From Oxalobacteraceae bacterium (GTDB taxonomy: Bacteria > Pseudomonadota > Gammaproteobacteria > Burkholderiales > Burkholderiaceae_D), in assembly GCA_025352145.1 (NCBI GenBank), contig JANXTY010000021.1, forward strand, positions 1-64,000: a stretch of DNA of 64,000 nucleotides, given 5' to 3'. Positions 53,793 through 62,985 of this stretch are shown piece after piece. Below the pieces are notes generated by a model, which worked only from the letters and a program-made list of their open reading frames with translations, had not been told where the DNA came from and did not search any database. Position 1 is the first letter of the stretch. Each line of letters begins with the position of its first letter. The position numbers and the translations under genes were made by a program.

Positions 53793-54845
53793 ATGAAAAC
53801 CACGTATTTAAAAAGTGCAATGGCCATCGCGACTATCATGGCCGCCACACATGCTATCGCTGGTCCCGTGGGTTACGGCGCAGCGACCACCGGTGGTGGT
53901 AGCAAAGCAGCCGTCAACGTCGCCACGATGGCGGCCATGCAATCTGCTATCGACGGATATTCCGGCAGCGGTGGCCTCGTCCTCAACTACACTGGCACCT
54001 TCAACTACGCGACTATCACTGATGTATGCGCACAATGGAAGAAAGCAGCCCAGATCGTTGAAATCAAAAACAAAAGTGACATCACCATCAAAGGCACTAA
54101 TACCTCTTCTGGGAATTTCGGCATTCACATTGTGGGCAATGCGCACAACGTCATCGTTCAAAACATGACCATTGGCCTGTTGCCAGGTGGCTCCAATGCC
54201 GACTCGATTTCCATCGAAGGCACATCCAGCGGGCAACCTTCCAACATCTGGGTTGACCACAACACCATTTTCGCCTCACTCACGATGTGTTCAGGCGCAG
54301 GCGATGCCTCTTTCGACGGCGGTATCGATATGAAAAAAGGGGCGAACCACATCACTGTCTCTTACAACTATATTCATGACTACCAAAAAGTAAGCCTGAA
54401 TGGCTACAGCGACAAGGACACCGCCAACGCTGCAGCGCGCACTACCTTCCACCACAATCGCTTCGAGAATGTCAAATCACGCTTGCCGCTGCAGCGCTTT
54501 GGCTTGACCCACATCTATAACAATTACTTTAACAACGTTCACACATCCGGCATCAATGTGCGTATGGGCGGGCTCTCTCTCATCGAATCAAACTACTTTG
54601 AAAACATCCTGAACCCGGTGACCTCGCGCGACAGTTCGGCTATCGGCTTTTGGGATCTACGCAATAACTTCGTAGGTGGTGGCATTACATGGGATGCAGG
54701 CTCTTCTGGCACAGTGAATGCAACCGACTGGAAGACGACTAAAGCATTTGGCTCGACCGGCTACTCCTATACGGTAGAAGCAGCATCAGGCGTAAAAGTC
54801 AGGGCCATTGCTACAGCGGGTGCTCGTACCAATCTGGCGCAATAA
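53793..54845 (+). CDS. Pectate lyase, polysaccharide lyase family 1
   Basis: 350 residues. Signal peptide ends at ATHAIAG near residue 23. The right-handed beta-helix has repeated turns: SDITIKGTNTS, HNVIVQNMTIG, PSNIWVDHNTIFASL (the WVDH calcium and substrate motif near 152), HITVSYNYIHDY, TTFHHNRFEN and SRLPLQRFGLTHIYNNYF, whose Arg residues match the catalytic RxPxxR pattern. It cleaves polygalacturonate by beta-elimination outside the cell. The codon use is richer in GC than the AT-rich flanks. It has its own promoter with an operator-like site and two hairpins at the end. Confidence 0.93.
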   Translation: MKTTYLKSAMAIATIMAATHAIAGPVGYGAATTGGGSKAAVNVATMAAMQSAIDGYSGSGGLVLNYTGTFNYATITDVCAQWKKAAQIVEIKNKSDITIKGTNTSSGNFGIHIVGNAHNVIVQNMTIGLLPGGSNADSISIEGTSSGQPSNIWVDHNTIFASLTMCSGAGDASFDGGIDMKKGANHITVSYNYIHDYQKVSLNGYSDKDTANAAARTTFHHNRFENVKSRLPLQRFGLTHIYNNYFNNVHTSGINVRMGGLSLIESNYFENILNPVTSRDSSAIGFWDLRNNFVGGGITWDAGSSGTVNATDWKTTKAFGSTGYSYTVEAASGVKVRAIATAGARTNLAQ

Positions 54846-54858
54846 ACACTCGTAGGAA

Positions 54859-54882
54859 CTTTCTCAGCGTAAGCTGAGAAAG
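54859..54882 (+). repeat. Perfect hairpin directly after the pectate lyase
   Basis: CTTTCTCAGC and GCTGAGAAAG are perfect 10-base arms around the four-base loop GTAA. It precedes the terminator at 54891 and may stabilise the transcript end. Confidence 0.7.
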
Positions 54883-54890
54883 AGATAGGA

Positions 54891-54918
54891 AAACGGCACT
54901 CCGGTGCCGTTTTTATTT
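54891..54918 (+). terminator. Terminator after the pectate lyase
   Basis: AAACGGCAC (54891-54899), loop TCCG, GTGCCGTTT (54904-54912), followed by TTATTTAT. Confidence 0.85.
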
Positions 54919-55134
54919 ATCCCAATCAAACTCGTCCATTCGCTCATAGCCGTACCACAAATAATATTCGATAATGAGCGAAAATTGCACCTCCTTTTAA
55001 CCAGGAGCGACCTTGAACTATCTGCCAGGCGTCGCCATCACTACTACCACCCACACCAGTATCCACGCGCCACACCGTGGTACGCTCCAAAACGCAAATA
55101 AACCATTTCCACCAATACAAACTCAAGTTAGCAC

Positions 55135-56193
55135 ATGAAGTATCCTGCCCTGGTTCCATTGAGCGAAGTGCTTCCCCCGCTTTCGCAATTCGATTGCATA
55201 ATCGACGTTCGCAGCCCATCAGAGTTTGCCGAAGACCACATCCCCGGGGCAATCAATTGCCCTGTACTCGATGACCAGGAGCGCATGCAAGTGGGCACCT
55301 TGTACAAACAAGTCAATGCCTTTGAAGCCAAAAAAATCGGCGCGGCTCTGGTGGCTAAAAATATAGCCCGCCACATCGAAACGCACTTTATCGACAAGCC
55401 ACGCGACTGGAAACCTCTGATCTATTGCTGGCGTGGCGGCAATCGCAGCGGCGCAATGGCGCATATTCTCGCAAAAATAGGATGGCCCGTGATGCAATTA
55501 GATGGCGGCTATAAAGCCTATCGACAGCATGTCAACACTACGCTCATGGAACTGCCGTCAAAATTCACCTTTCAGGTTCTGTGCGGTACCACAGGAAGCG
55601 GCAAGAGTCGATTACTGCAAGTGCTGGCCAGAGAAGGCGCGCAAGTCCTGGATTTGGAACAACTGGCAGCACATCGTGGCTCGGTATTAGGTAATTTACC
55701 CAGTGAGCCGCAACCGTCACAAAAAATGTTCGATAGTCGCATTTGGGACCTATTGCGCCGCTTCAATAAAAATAGGCCTCTATTTGTAGAGTCAGAGAGC
55801 AAGAAAATCGGCAATCTTCGCGTACCCGATGCGTTGATGGAAAAAATGCGAGCTTCCTCCTGCATTTCACTCACTTTATCCATCGCAAATCGGGTCAGAC
55901 TTCTGACCGAGGACTACCCCCACTTCACCGCCAATCCTGTGGCCTTAAATGCACAGCTAAACTGCTTGGTAGGATTGCATGGCCATGAAAAAATTAATCG
56001 ATGGCACGCGCTAGCCTTGTCAAACCAAATGACAATATTGGTTGAAGAGCTACTGACAGAACATTACGATCCCGCCTATGTACGCTCCATCGCACGTAAT
56101 TTTTCTCAATTTCCCCAATCAAGAATTCAGGCGCTAGAGGACATATCCGAAGCAGCATTTCTCGACGCAGCCAGGCAACTCAACCAGGCATGA
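55135..56193 (+). CDS. selU: tRNA 2-selenouridine/geranyl-2-thiouridine synthase
   Basis: 352 residues. An N-terminal rhodanese domain (about 1-130) starts VPLSEVLPPLSQFDCIIDVRSPSEFAEDHIPGA and holds the catalytic Cys in LIYCWRGGNRSGAMA near 98. A P-loop domain follows with LCGTTGSGKSRLLQVLA near 150. The enzyme (also called MnmH/YbbB) replaces sulphur by selenium in wobble 2-thiouridines of some tRNAs, and can geranylate them. Selenophosphate synthetase is not in this window. It lies alone after the pectate lyase terminator; tRNA-Pro follows. Confidence 0.93.
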   Translation: MKYPALVPLSEVLPPLSQFDCIIDVRSPSEFAEDHIPGAINCPVLDDQERMQVGTLYKQVNAFEAKKIGAALVAKNIARHIETHFIDKPRDWKPLIYCWRGGNRSGAMAHILAKIGWPVMQLDGGYKAYRQHVNTTLMELPSKFTFQVLCGTTGSGKSRLLQVLAREGAQVLDLEQLAAHRGSVLGNLPSEPQPSQKMFDSRIWDLLRRFNKNRPLFVESESKKIGNLRVPDALMEKMRASSCISLTLSIANRVRLLTEDYPHFTANPVALNAQLNCLVGLHGHEKINRWHALALSNQMTILVEELLTEHYDPAYVRSIARNFSQFPQSRIQALEDISEAAFLDAARQLNQA

Positions 56194-56302
56194 TGCAAAA
56201 TTCCGCTCACGGCACCAAATCGCCAGCGCATTTTGCAAAATGAGTGAGCCGCACTTTAGGCTGGCAAAAGCCCGGCGCACTCTGCTATAATCCGCAGCTC
56301 GT

Positions 56303-56379
56303 CGGGGCGTAGCGCAGCCTGGTAGCGTACTTGCATGGGGTGCAAGGGGTCGGAAGTTCGAATCTTCTCGCCCCGACCA
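56303..56379 (+). tRNA. tRNA-Pro (anticodon GGG)
   Basis: CGGGGCG/CGCCCCG acceptor, CTTGC-ATGGGGT-GCAAG anticodon arm giving GGG, T arm with TTCGAAT and encoded CCA. A clean -10 TATAAT is at 56286-56291, 11 bases before the gene, with TGGCAA 18 bases further upstream as a weak -35. Confidence 0.96.
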
Positions 56380-56388
56380 GAAAAATCC

Positions 56389-56430
56389 AATGGGTTGGTG
56401 ATAGTTTTCACTAACCCATTTTTCTTTTTC
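56389..56430 (+). terminator. Terminator after tRNA-Pro
   Basis: AATGGGTTGGTGA (56389-56401) and TCACTAACCCATT (56408-56420) pair except for one mismatch, then TTTCTTTTTC. Beyond it, CCTACATAG occurs twice in tandem (about 56451-56470). No gene from there to the GH28 stop. Confidence 0.85.
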
Positions 56431-56593
56431 CTCCATTTTCTTGGCTTTTTCCCTACATAGCCCTACATAGCTATATATAAGGGATAAATCTCTCCCCATT
56501 ATTTTTCTCCATCGAGCCACCTATGATCAGTCCGGCTCAAGAAAATTCTCCATCACTGACATAGTTTTTAGGGCGCCGAAGGCTCGAAAGAAA

Positions 56594-58228
56594 TTAAATT
56601 TTCAACGATTTAACAAAACTTTTCACTTGCTGATCTTTAATATCCCGCGAATTTTTTACGGAGAAATCACTTACTCCGCGCAAATCAAAATACACCGCCT
56701 CATCTTGTCCACGCTCAATATTAAGCGCAGTGAAATAGGCATCACTTACATCTTCCAGGACCATGGCGGTACGCTCTTCGGATTTGATGTAACTAATTTT
56801 TACCTGGTCCATTTCAATCGCTTTGACATGACGGAAATAAAACCCATAGGCGGGCACTTTACCAAACATGCCAGGCTCTGGATATTTTGCGGGGTTCTCA
56901 GGCGGGACGAGAGCACTAGCCGCTTTTGAACCACCCCCTTGCGATTCAATTCGCAGGTTGGTAATGCGGATATCTTCAACCGGATGATCAGGCAAGCCAC
57001 TGATCGTCATCGCATAATTTCCCTCCGCACCTGATACCACAACATTGCTGATGTTAATGCGTTTGATACTACCAATCGGCGGCTTGTTGGGGCCACGTAA
57101 ACGCGCGCCCAAACGAATAAAAATAGGATCATTAGCTACGTTACGCATGGTGATATTGGAAATCGCAATATCCTCAATGTGCGAGCCGTCGACACTTTCT
57201 ATGGCAAGTCCTCGGCATTCATCGAATATGCAATTGGTTATGGTGATATTTCTAAAATCGCCATTCGATTCGGTACCCAATTTGATGCGCCCGACTTTAC
57301 CGGATTTATATTCAGGCTTGCTACGTTTAAATGTGCCGTCCAATAACGTGCCTTCGTCAAAATTGCCCGAAACAAAGCAATCCGAGATGGTAACGTTTTC
57401 ACAAGGCCATACTTTGCCGAGGCCGTAAGATGCCTTCAAACAAATGCCATCATCCCACGGGCTGTTCACGCTGCAGTGGGTGATGCGTACATTACTGCAA
57501 GCATCGATATCCATCCCATCGCGGTTGGTATCAATCTTCACATTGTCAATGAAAAGATTGTTGATCCCGGTTGCGAGTATGCCAAAATGACCGCCGTGCA
57601 AAATTGAAAAATCACGCAAAGTGACGTTGCGGCATTCGCGCAATGCGATGGCCTTATTGCCCTCACCAGGCTCATCGGCGGTATCTCTATAACGGCCGGT
57701 TGCACGGTTATACCCACTATTTAATCCCTTGCCATGAATCAAACCATTTCCCACAATCGCAATATTTTCTAAACCGATCCCCCAAATCAAACTATTTTTC
57801 CAATGGCTATGACCATAGTCCTGGTAATTTCCACCTTCTTGATTTGGCTCGGGAAAATCATAGGGCATGACTTTCCAGTCCACGGCTTCAATAGTTGCGC
57901 CCGCCTCCAGATACAAAGTAATGTTATTTTTTAGATGAATCGATGCAGATAAATAGGTTCCGGGCGGAAAATAAACGGTACCGCCACCCACCTCCGCCGC
58001 AGCGTCTATCGCAGCGTTAATGGCAGGGGAGTCCAGGTTTTTTCCATCACCTTTCGCGCCAAATTTTTTCACATCCAACAAATTCGCTGGTGGAATGTTA
58101 GGAGCTGCTAGCGCATTCATTGTAGCGATACTGCCTACCAGCCCAGTTGCCAATGGAAACGCAGGTATGCTGCCCACCATTTTCATGGTGGTTGTTAAGA
58201 ATTGCCGACGGGTACGTATATTCTTCAT
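56594..58228 (-). CDS. Glycoside hydrolase family 28 enzyme, Tat-exported
   Basis: 544 residues from ATG 58228, preceded by GGCGAG; an in-frame start 30 bases earlier is weaker. The N-terminus NIRTRRQFLTTTMKMV is a twin-arginine signal, cut near NALAAP (about residue 42). A pectin-lyase-like beta-helix follows with VKKFGAKGDGKNLDSPAINAAI, NRDGMDIDACSNV near 245, DDGICLKAS near 265 and RIKLGTESNG near 330. The Asp residues and the RIK of GH28 are present, but the usual GHG motif is replaced by DEGTLLDG. It probably cuts galacturonan or rhamnogalacturonan; endo or exo action is not decidable. It is transcribed opposite to the nearby pectate lyase. Confidence 0.88.
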   Translation of the reverse strand: MKNIRTRRQFLTTTMKMVGSIPAFPLATGLVGSIATMNALAAPNIPPANLLDVKKFGAKGDGKNLDSPAINAAIDAAAEVGGGTVYFPPGTYLSASIHLKNNITLYLEAGATIEAVDWKVMPYDFPEPNQEGGNYQDYGHSHWKNSLIWGIGLENIAIVGNGLIHGKGLNSGYNRATGRYRDTADEPGEGNKAIALRECRNVTLRDFSILHGGHFGILATGINNLFIDNVKIDTNRDGMDIDACSNVRITHCSVNSPWDDGICLKASYGLGKVWPCENVTISDCFVSGNFDEGTLLDGTFKRSKPEYKSGKVGRIKLGTESNGDFRNITITNCIFDECRGLAIESVDGSHIEDIAISNITMRNVANDPIFIRLGARLRGPNKPPIGSIKRINISNVVVSGAEGNYAMTISGLPDHPVEDIRITNLRIESQGGGSKAASALVPPENPAKYPEPGMFGKVPAYGFYFRHVKAIEMDQVKISYIKSEERTAMVLEDVSDAYFTALNIERGQDEAVYFDLRGVSDFSVKNSRDIKDQQVKSFVKSLKI

Positions 58229-58626
58229 TTTTTCTCGCCAAAAATTATTACTCAACAAAGGGCCATCCCGTCACTAGCATTAAAGTACGGGAGGAGTTAT
58301 TTACTACACGTGCATCAAGTCGTGCATTAAACCATCGGCACTCACAATAGACAATGTTTGACGCAGAAAACACGGGGCAAAAAAACGATCGCGAGGGCCC
58401 CGCAAATAATCCATATTGCTACGCAACAATTCAATGGCAAGGAAAAACCAATTCGCCTTTCAGAAGTGCCGGCGCTGCATTCTGCCAGCCCAAATCTCTG
58501 TCATAAAACCCGGCGTGTACACAACAATACGCCTCGGCACGTTTTCTAAAATTGGCTTATGATGCTCTGCATCAACACAGCTTTTTCCGCATTCTTGGCA
58601 GGTAAATTTAATTAGAGGTGAACTTC
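58229..58626. other. Divergent gap between GH28 and phaZ
   Basis: No gene is supported. It must hold the promoters of both genes. A direct pair of GTGCAT-type strings (GTGCATCAAGTCGTGCATTA near 58310-58330) stands about 85-100 bases upstream of the GH28 start and could be an operator. Confidence 0.35.
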
Positions 58627-59862
58627 ATGCTTTACCAATTTCATGAAATGCAGCGCGCCCTCCTTACCCCACTCACACATTGGGCAGAGGCTGCTTCCAA
58701 AGTCTTCACTAGTCCCATCTCTCCACTTGCCCACACACCGTTTGCACAACGTATCGCGGCCGGTTACGAACTCATGTACCGACTTGGAAAAGATTATGAA
58801 AAACCAGAGTTCGGAATAAAAACAACCCAAGTCGATGGCAAAGAAATCGGCGTGTATGAGGTCACTACAATCAAGAAACCTTTTTGTACCCTGATTCATT
58901 TCAAAAAAGACTGGCAAGGCAAGCAATCTGCTGCAAAGCAACAAGCAAAGATTTTGCTCATTGCGCCCCTGTCCGGGCACCATTCCACCCTCCTTCGCGA
59001 TACAGTTCGCAGCTTGCTGCCCAACCATGACGTCTACATCACGGACTGGACCGACGCACGTATGGTGCCTTTATCTGAAGGACCGTTTCATCTAGACGAC
59101 TACATTTATTATGTGCAAGAATTTATTCGTCTGCTGGGCCCGGATTTGCATGTGATTTCAGTTTGCCAACCAACGGTGCCCGTGCTGGCAGCAATTTCAT
59201 TGATGGCCACAGCTAAAGATCACAAACTGCCAAAAACAATGACCATGATGGGGGGGCCAATCGACCCCCGCAAATCGCCCACCGATGTCAATACATTGGC
59301 GACAGAAAAGAAATTCTCCTGGTTTGAAAATACTGTCATCTATAGCGTCCCGCATAACTATCCGGCCTTTGGCCGCAAGGTGTATCCGGGCTTCTTGCAA
59401 CATGCGGGATTCATTGCCATGAACCCTGGCCGCCATGCGCAGAGCCATCGCGAGTTCTACATGCACCTAGTCGAGGGTGACGATGAATCGGCTGAGGGGC
59501 ATCGCCAGTTTTACAATGAATACAATGCCGTATTGGACATGCCGGCAGAATATTATCTGGATACGATCAAGACCGTGTTCCAGGAATTCCAGCTACCGAA
59601 AGGTACTTGGGAAGTCGGAGGTAAGCTGGTTCGCCCACAAGATATCAAGACCGTAGCACTCTTTACGGTCGAAGGTGAACTAGACGATATTTCCGGCGCG
59701 GGGCAAACCCAGGCTGCGCATGAATTGTGCAGCGGCCTTCCTGCGTCGATGAAACAAGATTTTGTGGCGCCGCAATGCGGTCATTATGGAATTTTCTCTG
59801 GCCGTCGCTGGCGTGAAATGATTTGCCCCAAAATTGGTGAGTTCATCAAGGCACATTCCTGA
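58627..59862 (+). CDS. phaZ: Intracellular polyhydroxyalkanoate depolymerase
   Basis: 411 residues from ATG 58627; AGAGGTG lies eight bases upstream and overlaps an in-frame GTG. No signal peptide. The catalytic nucleophile is a Cys in HVISVCQPTVPVLAA near residue 180 instead of the Ser of secreted depolymerases, and C-terminal FTVEGELDDISGAGQT (Asp) and QCGHYGIFSG (His) complete the triad. It breaks down stored poly-3-hydroxybutyrate granules for carbon and energy. The gene is alone between divergent GH28 and a 500-bp gap. Confidence 0.93.
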   Translation: MLYQFHEMQRALLTPLTHWAEAASKVFTSPISPLAHTPFAQRIAAGYELMYRLGKDYEKPEFGIKTTQVDGKEIGVYEVTTIKKPFCTLIHFKKDWQGKQSAAKQQAKILLIAPLSGHHSTLLRDTVRSLLPNHDVYITDWTDARMVPLSEGPFHLDDYIYYVQEFIRLLGPDLHVISVCQPTVPVLAAISLMATAKDHKLPKTMTMMGGPIDPRKSPTDVNTLATEKKFSWFENTVIYSVPHNYPAFGRKVYPGFLQHAGFIAMNPGRHAQSHREFYMHLVEGDDESAEGHRQFYNEYNAVLDMPAEYYLDTIKTVFQEFQLPKGTWEVGGKLVRPQDIKTVALFTVEGELDDISGAGQTQAAHELCSGLPASMKQDFVAPQCGHYGIFSGRRWREMICPKIGEFIKAHS

Positions 59863-59944
59863 GTGCTCGCATAGCAACCCTAGATAAGGGGTACAAATGA
59901 GTATCAACTTGTGACCACATTCCCCTAGCTTATTCACACTCTCT

Positions 59945-59976
59945 AAAAAAAACAGGATGCCGACCAGGCCATCCTG
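59945..59976 (-). terminator. Minus-strand terminator with no annotated gene before it
   Basis: CAGGATG (59953-59959) and CATCCTG (59970-59976) pair, extended inside by GCC/GGC. On the minus strand eight T residues follow, so it should end a minus-strand transcript that starts somewhere between about 60000 and 60360. Confidence 0.7.
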
Positions 59977-60024
59977 CAACACTTTCTAGGAGACTGCCAT
60001 TCAAGATTAAGTAAACCGAACGGA

Positions 60025-60099
60025 TTACGCCAATACAAACCGACAACCGGGCCATTCGATGAGACAAGCGGCGTTCCCAAGAACATAAGCTGGGTTCAT
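60025..60099 (-). CDS. Possible 24-residue peptide or small RNA unit
   Basis: On the minus strand an ATG at 60099 is preceded by GAGGAG about eleven bases upstream and encodes MNPAYVLGNAACLIEWPG, ending CRFVLA. It is followed 50 bases on by the minus-strand terminator at 59945. There are two Cys residues. It is unrecognised. The RNA, rather than the peptide, could be the product. No clear promoter was identified. Confidence 0.3.
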   Translation of the reverse strand: MNPAYVLGNAACLIEWPGCRFVLA

Positions 60100-60363
60100 C
60101 TCAAAATAATCTCCTCGTTCTTTTGAATAAATTTTTTTTCTAAGATTTTTTACGGTCAGTGGCGAAACATTTTTTAATCAAAAGATGACATCGGGAGAAA
60201 TGCACTCCCATGCCAAAGTACTAGTGCAGTAGCCGGATTCCCAGGTGAATCATCAATGAAATCAGAAACTTTTTAGTGAGGATCGAAAAATACGGCGCCC
60301 TCGCCTCCTATTTTTACCTATCCCCATCAGGTTTACTCCGCAATAGCGTGTCGTTCTAGGATA

Positions 60364-61122
60364 ATGGCGTTTTACACCAGCGTCTATCCTGCCGTGCTGC
60401 CTATTTTGCCCAAATCCCTTGCCGACCAGATAGAAGATCTACTGCCGCAAACCCAGTGCACGAAATGTGGCTATCCCGCTTGTCGTCCTTATGCCGAAGC
60501 CATCGCCAGCGGCGGTGCCAACTACAATCAATGCCCGCCAGGCGGTGTTGAAGGCGTTGCCAGACTGGCGAAACTCCTCGGCAAACCGGTCATTCCGATT
60601 AACCCTGTCAATGGCAAAGAACGACCACGCCCGATGGCATTCATCGACGAAGCACTCTGTATTGGTTGCACCCTATGCATCCAGGCTTGCCCAGTTGACG
60701 CCATCCTTGGTGCCGCTAAACAAATGCACACCATTCTGACGGATCTTTGCACCGGATGCGATTTGTGCGTCGCGCCCTGCCCGGTCGATTGCATTACGAT
60801 GATGAATGTCACTGAAGAGAAAACAGGGTGGAAGGCATGGTCGCAACAGCAGGCCGATGCAGCGCGTTCACGACATGATTTTCGCACCTTCCGGTTGCGG
60901 CGAGAAAAAGAAGAAAATGATGCGCGCTTGGCCGCCAAAGCGATCGCCAAGCTCAAAGAAATAGAAGCTGCACCCACCTTATCCGCCGAAGAAATTAAGG
61001 AGAAAGAACGCAAAAAGGCGATTATTCAGGCAGCCATTGAACGCGCACGCATCATTAAAGAATCTCAAATCAGTAAAGAATCCCAAAACAAAAAAATCTC
61101 GAAGAAAGATGGGCAGACATGA
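60364..61122 (+). CDS. rsxB: Electron transport complex protein RsxB/RnfB
   Basis: 252 residues. A 4Fe-4S domain near the N-terminus has [17 protein letters not shown] and a further Cys in NQCPPGG. Two ferredoxin motifs follow, [12 protein letters not shown] near 100 and [12 protein letters not shown] near 130. The C-terminal 90 residues are charged and Lys/Glu rich. In gammaproteobacteria RsxB is one of six Rnf/Rsx subunits, but here no other subunit is in the window and the N-terminal membrane helix is absent. It may be a free ferredoxin supplying electrons, for instance to the iron-sulphur enzyme Nth encoded next; that pairing is inference. Confidence 0.88.
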   Translation: MAFYTSVYPAVLPILPKSLADQIEDLLPQTQCTKCGYPACRPYAEAIASGGANYNQCPPGGVEGVARLAKLLGKPVIPINPVNGKERPRPMAFIDEALCIGCTLCIQACPVDAILGAAKQMHTILTDLCTGCDLCVAPCPVDCITMMNVTEEKTGWKAWSQQQADAARSRHDFRTFRLRREKEENDARLAAKAIAKLKEIEAAPTLSAEEIKEKERKKAIIQAAIERARIIKESQISKESQNKKISKKDGQT

Positions 61123-61766
61123 ATGCACTACAGCGGCGCGAAATGTTTGTCCGCTTTCGCTTGGCCAATCCGCATCCGACCACCGAACTTGAATTCACGA
61201 CACCCTTCGAGTTATTGATAGCCGTCATCCTATCGGCTCAAGCTACCGATGTCTCCGTCAACAAGGCTACCCGCAAACTGTACCCACTCGCCAATACGCC
61301 CACGGCAATTTACGCCCTAGGTATCGATGGTTTGATACCGTATATCCAAACCATCGGCCTGTTCCGTACCAAAGCTAAAAACATCATCGAAACCTGCCGC
61401 CTCTTGCTTACAGAACACAGCAGCGAGGTGCCACGCACGAGAGAGGCGCTGCAGGCACTGCCCGGCGTCGGTCGCAAGACTGCCAATGTAGTACTCAATA
61501 CCGCATTTGGCGAACCTACGATGGCGGTCGATACCCACATCTTCCGCGTCTCGAACCGGACCGGCCTTGCTCCGGGTAAAAACGTGGATGTCGTCGAGCA
61601 AAAATTACTGAAGGTGATCCCCAAAGAATTTATGCACGATGCACACCACTGGCTGATCCTGCATGGACGTTACACCTGCACAGCGCGCAATCCGCAATGC
61701 TGGAACTGCATGGTTATCGACTTATGCGATTTCAAATCCAAGACGCCATTGCCGCAAGCGACGTAG
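61119..61766 (+). CDS. nth: Endonuclease III
   Basis: 215 residues. Helix-hairpin-helix [14 protein letters not shown] near 112 holds the catalytic Lys, [15 protein letters not shown] near 132 the catalytic Asp, and the C-terminal [17 protein letters not shown] is the Cys-x6-Cys-x2-Cys-x5-Cys iron-sulphur loop. It removes oxidised pyrimidines from DNA and nicks the abasic site. Its ATG overlaps the rsxB stop (ATGA), so the two are coupled. Confidence 0.96.
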   Translation: MNALQRREMFVRFRLANPHPTTELEFTTPFELLIAVILSAQATDVSVNKATRKLYPLANTPTAIYALGIDGLIPYIQTIGLFRTKAKNIIETCRLLLTEHSSEVPRTREALQALPGVGRKTANVVLNTAFGEPTMAVDTHIFRVSNRTGLAPGKNVDVVEQKLLKVIPKEFMHDAHHWLILHGRYTCTARNPQCWNCMVIDLCDFKSKTPLPQAT

Positions 61767-61906
61767 TCCCCATTTTTCACAAAAACTGCTCTGCTCCCTC
61801 GTCTTTCCGTTTGACCAAGAACACCACAGAACGACCCTCCTGCTTGAATTGAGAGCCAGAAAATACAGTTCGATAGGGAAATATAGCCCAGCATTCCCAT
61901 CATTTT

Positions 61907-62806
61907 TTAACGCGTGCGACACTCAAGAAAATTTCTCCAGGCAGGGACCGCAATGCGCCAGAAATGTTCGACCGACTGCGCCTGATGTAAAGACAAACCA
62001 AGAAATTGCGCCGCTGTCAGCAATACTGAGAGGGCCGCCCGATCATCCCGAGCAGAAATCTCAATGGGCATAGCACCATTTTGTTTTGATAATTTATCGC
62101 CATTCTGATTTCTAAGAACAGGAACATGGAGATATTGGGGAGTAGGATAGTCAAGCAATTTTTGCAGGTACATCTGACGCGGCGTGGAATAAAGCAAATC
62201 TGCGCCGCGCACCACATGGGTAATGCCCTGCTCCGCATCATCGACGACCACTGCCAGCTGATAAGCCCAGAATCCATCCGCACGCTTCAACACAAAATCG
62301 CCCGATTCAATGGCAAGATTAAACGTGACCATACCTTCCCAACGATCATCTAAACGAATCACTGCCGCCGGAGCAGACGGCTCTGGAACACGCACCCGCA
62401 AAGCCCGTGCAATTCTGCCTGGCACAAGGTCATGCCGACAAGTGCCGGGATAAATCGCCGCACCATCGGAAGCAATACCAATACGCGAATCAGCGATTTC
62501 TCGACGAGTACAGCGGCAAGGATAGGCAAACTCCACCAAAGATGCAGCCGCTTTTTCATAAAGCGATTTGCACCTGCTTTGCCAGATGACCTCACCATCC
62601 CAGCGCATACCCAATCGCATAAGAACCGCTATGATGGCTTCGGCGGCACCTGGAACAGTGCGAATTTCATCTACATCGTCAATACGCAAGAACCACTGAC
62701 CTTGATGCACCTTCGCATCTAGATAGCCCGCCAAAGCAGTCACCAACGACCCTGCATGCAAAGGCCCAGTGGGAGAAGGAGCGAATCGGCCTACGTATTT
62801 CATCAT
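61907..62806 (-). CDS. gluQ: Glutamyl-Q tRNA(Asp) synthetase
   Basis: 299 residues, the length of truncated glutamyl-tRNA synthetase paralogues without the anticodon-binding domain. RFAPSPTGPLHAGSLVTALAGY contains the HIGH-like motif, PCRCTRREI (with an added Cys later) is the zinc site, and GDKLSKQNGA is the KMSKS-like loop. It attaches glutamate to queuosine in tRNA-Asp; this window encodes a tRNA-Asp with the required GTC anticodon. Convergent with nth and divergent from the pirin gene. Confidence 0.94.
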   Translation of the reverse strand: MMKYVGRFAPSPTGPLHAGSLVTALAGYLDAKVHQGQWFLRIDDVDEIRTVPGAAEAIIAVLMRLGMRWDGEVIWQSRCKSLYEKAAASLVEFAYPCRCTRREIADSRIGIASDGAAIYPGTCRHDLVPGRIARALRVRVPEPSAPAAVIRLDDRWEGMVTFNLAIESGDFVLKRADGFWAYQLAVVVDDAEQGITHVVRGADLLYSTPRQMYLQKLLDYPTPQYLHVPVLRNQNGDKLSKQNGAMPIEISARDDRAALSVLLTAAQFLGLSLHQAQSVEHFWRIAVPAWRNFLECRTR

Positions 62807-62893
62807 CGGGGGATAAAGGACAAATACACACCATCAAAAAACATCATCGAAAAGCCATTCACCGACAGGAATAATATTTGTTGTATTAAGAAA

Positions 62894-62922
62894 TTTCGCC
62901 CACCCTGTTCAAATATTATAAT
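62894..62922 (+). promoter_or_regulatory. Promoter of the pirin gene
   Basis: TATAAT at 62917-62922 with TTTCGC 17 bases upstream. Transcription would start about 55 bases before the ATG, which has AAGGAG seven bases ahead. Confidence 0.5.
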
Positions 62923-62985
62923 TGCGCATGCTTGAAATAGGACGGAGTTTTCTCGAATCTTTATCGGAATAACCAAGGAGTAGCG

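Noticed and set aside
58358-58549. 63-codon frame between GH28 and phaZ
   Set aside because: It has no ATG start or ribosome site, and its basic, low-complexity sequence matches nothing recognised.
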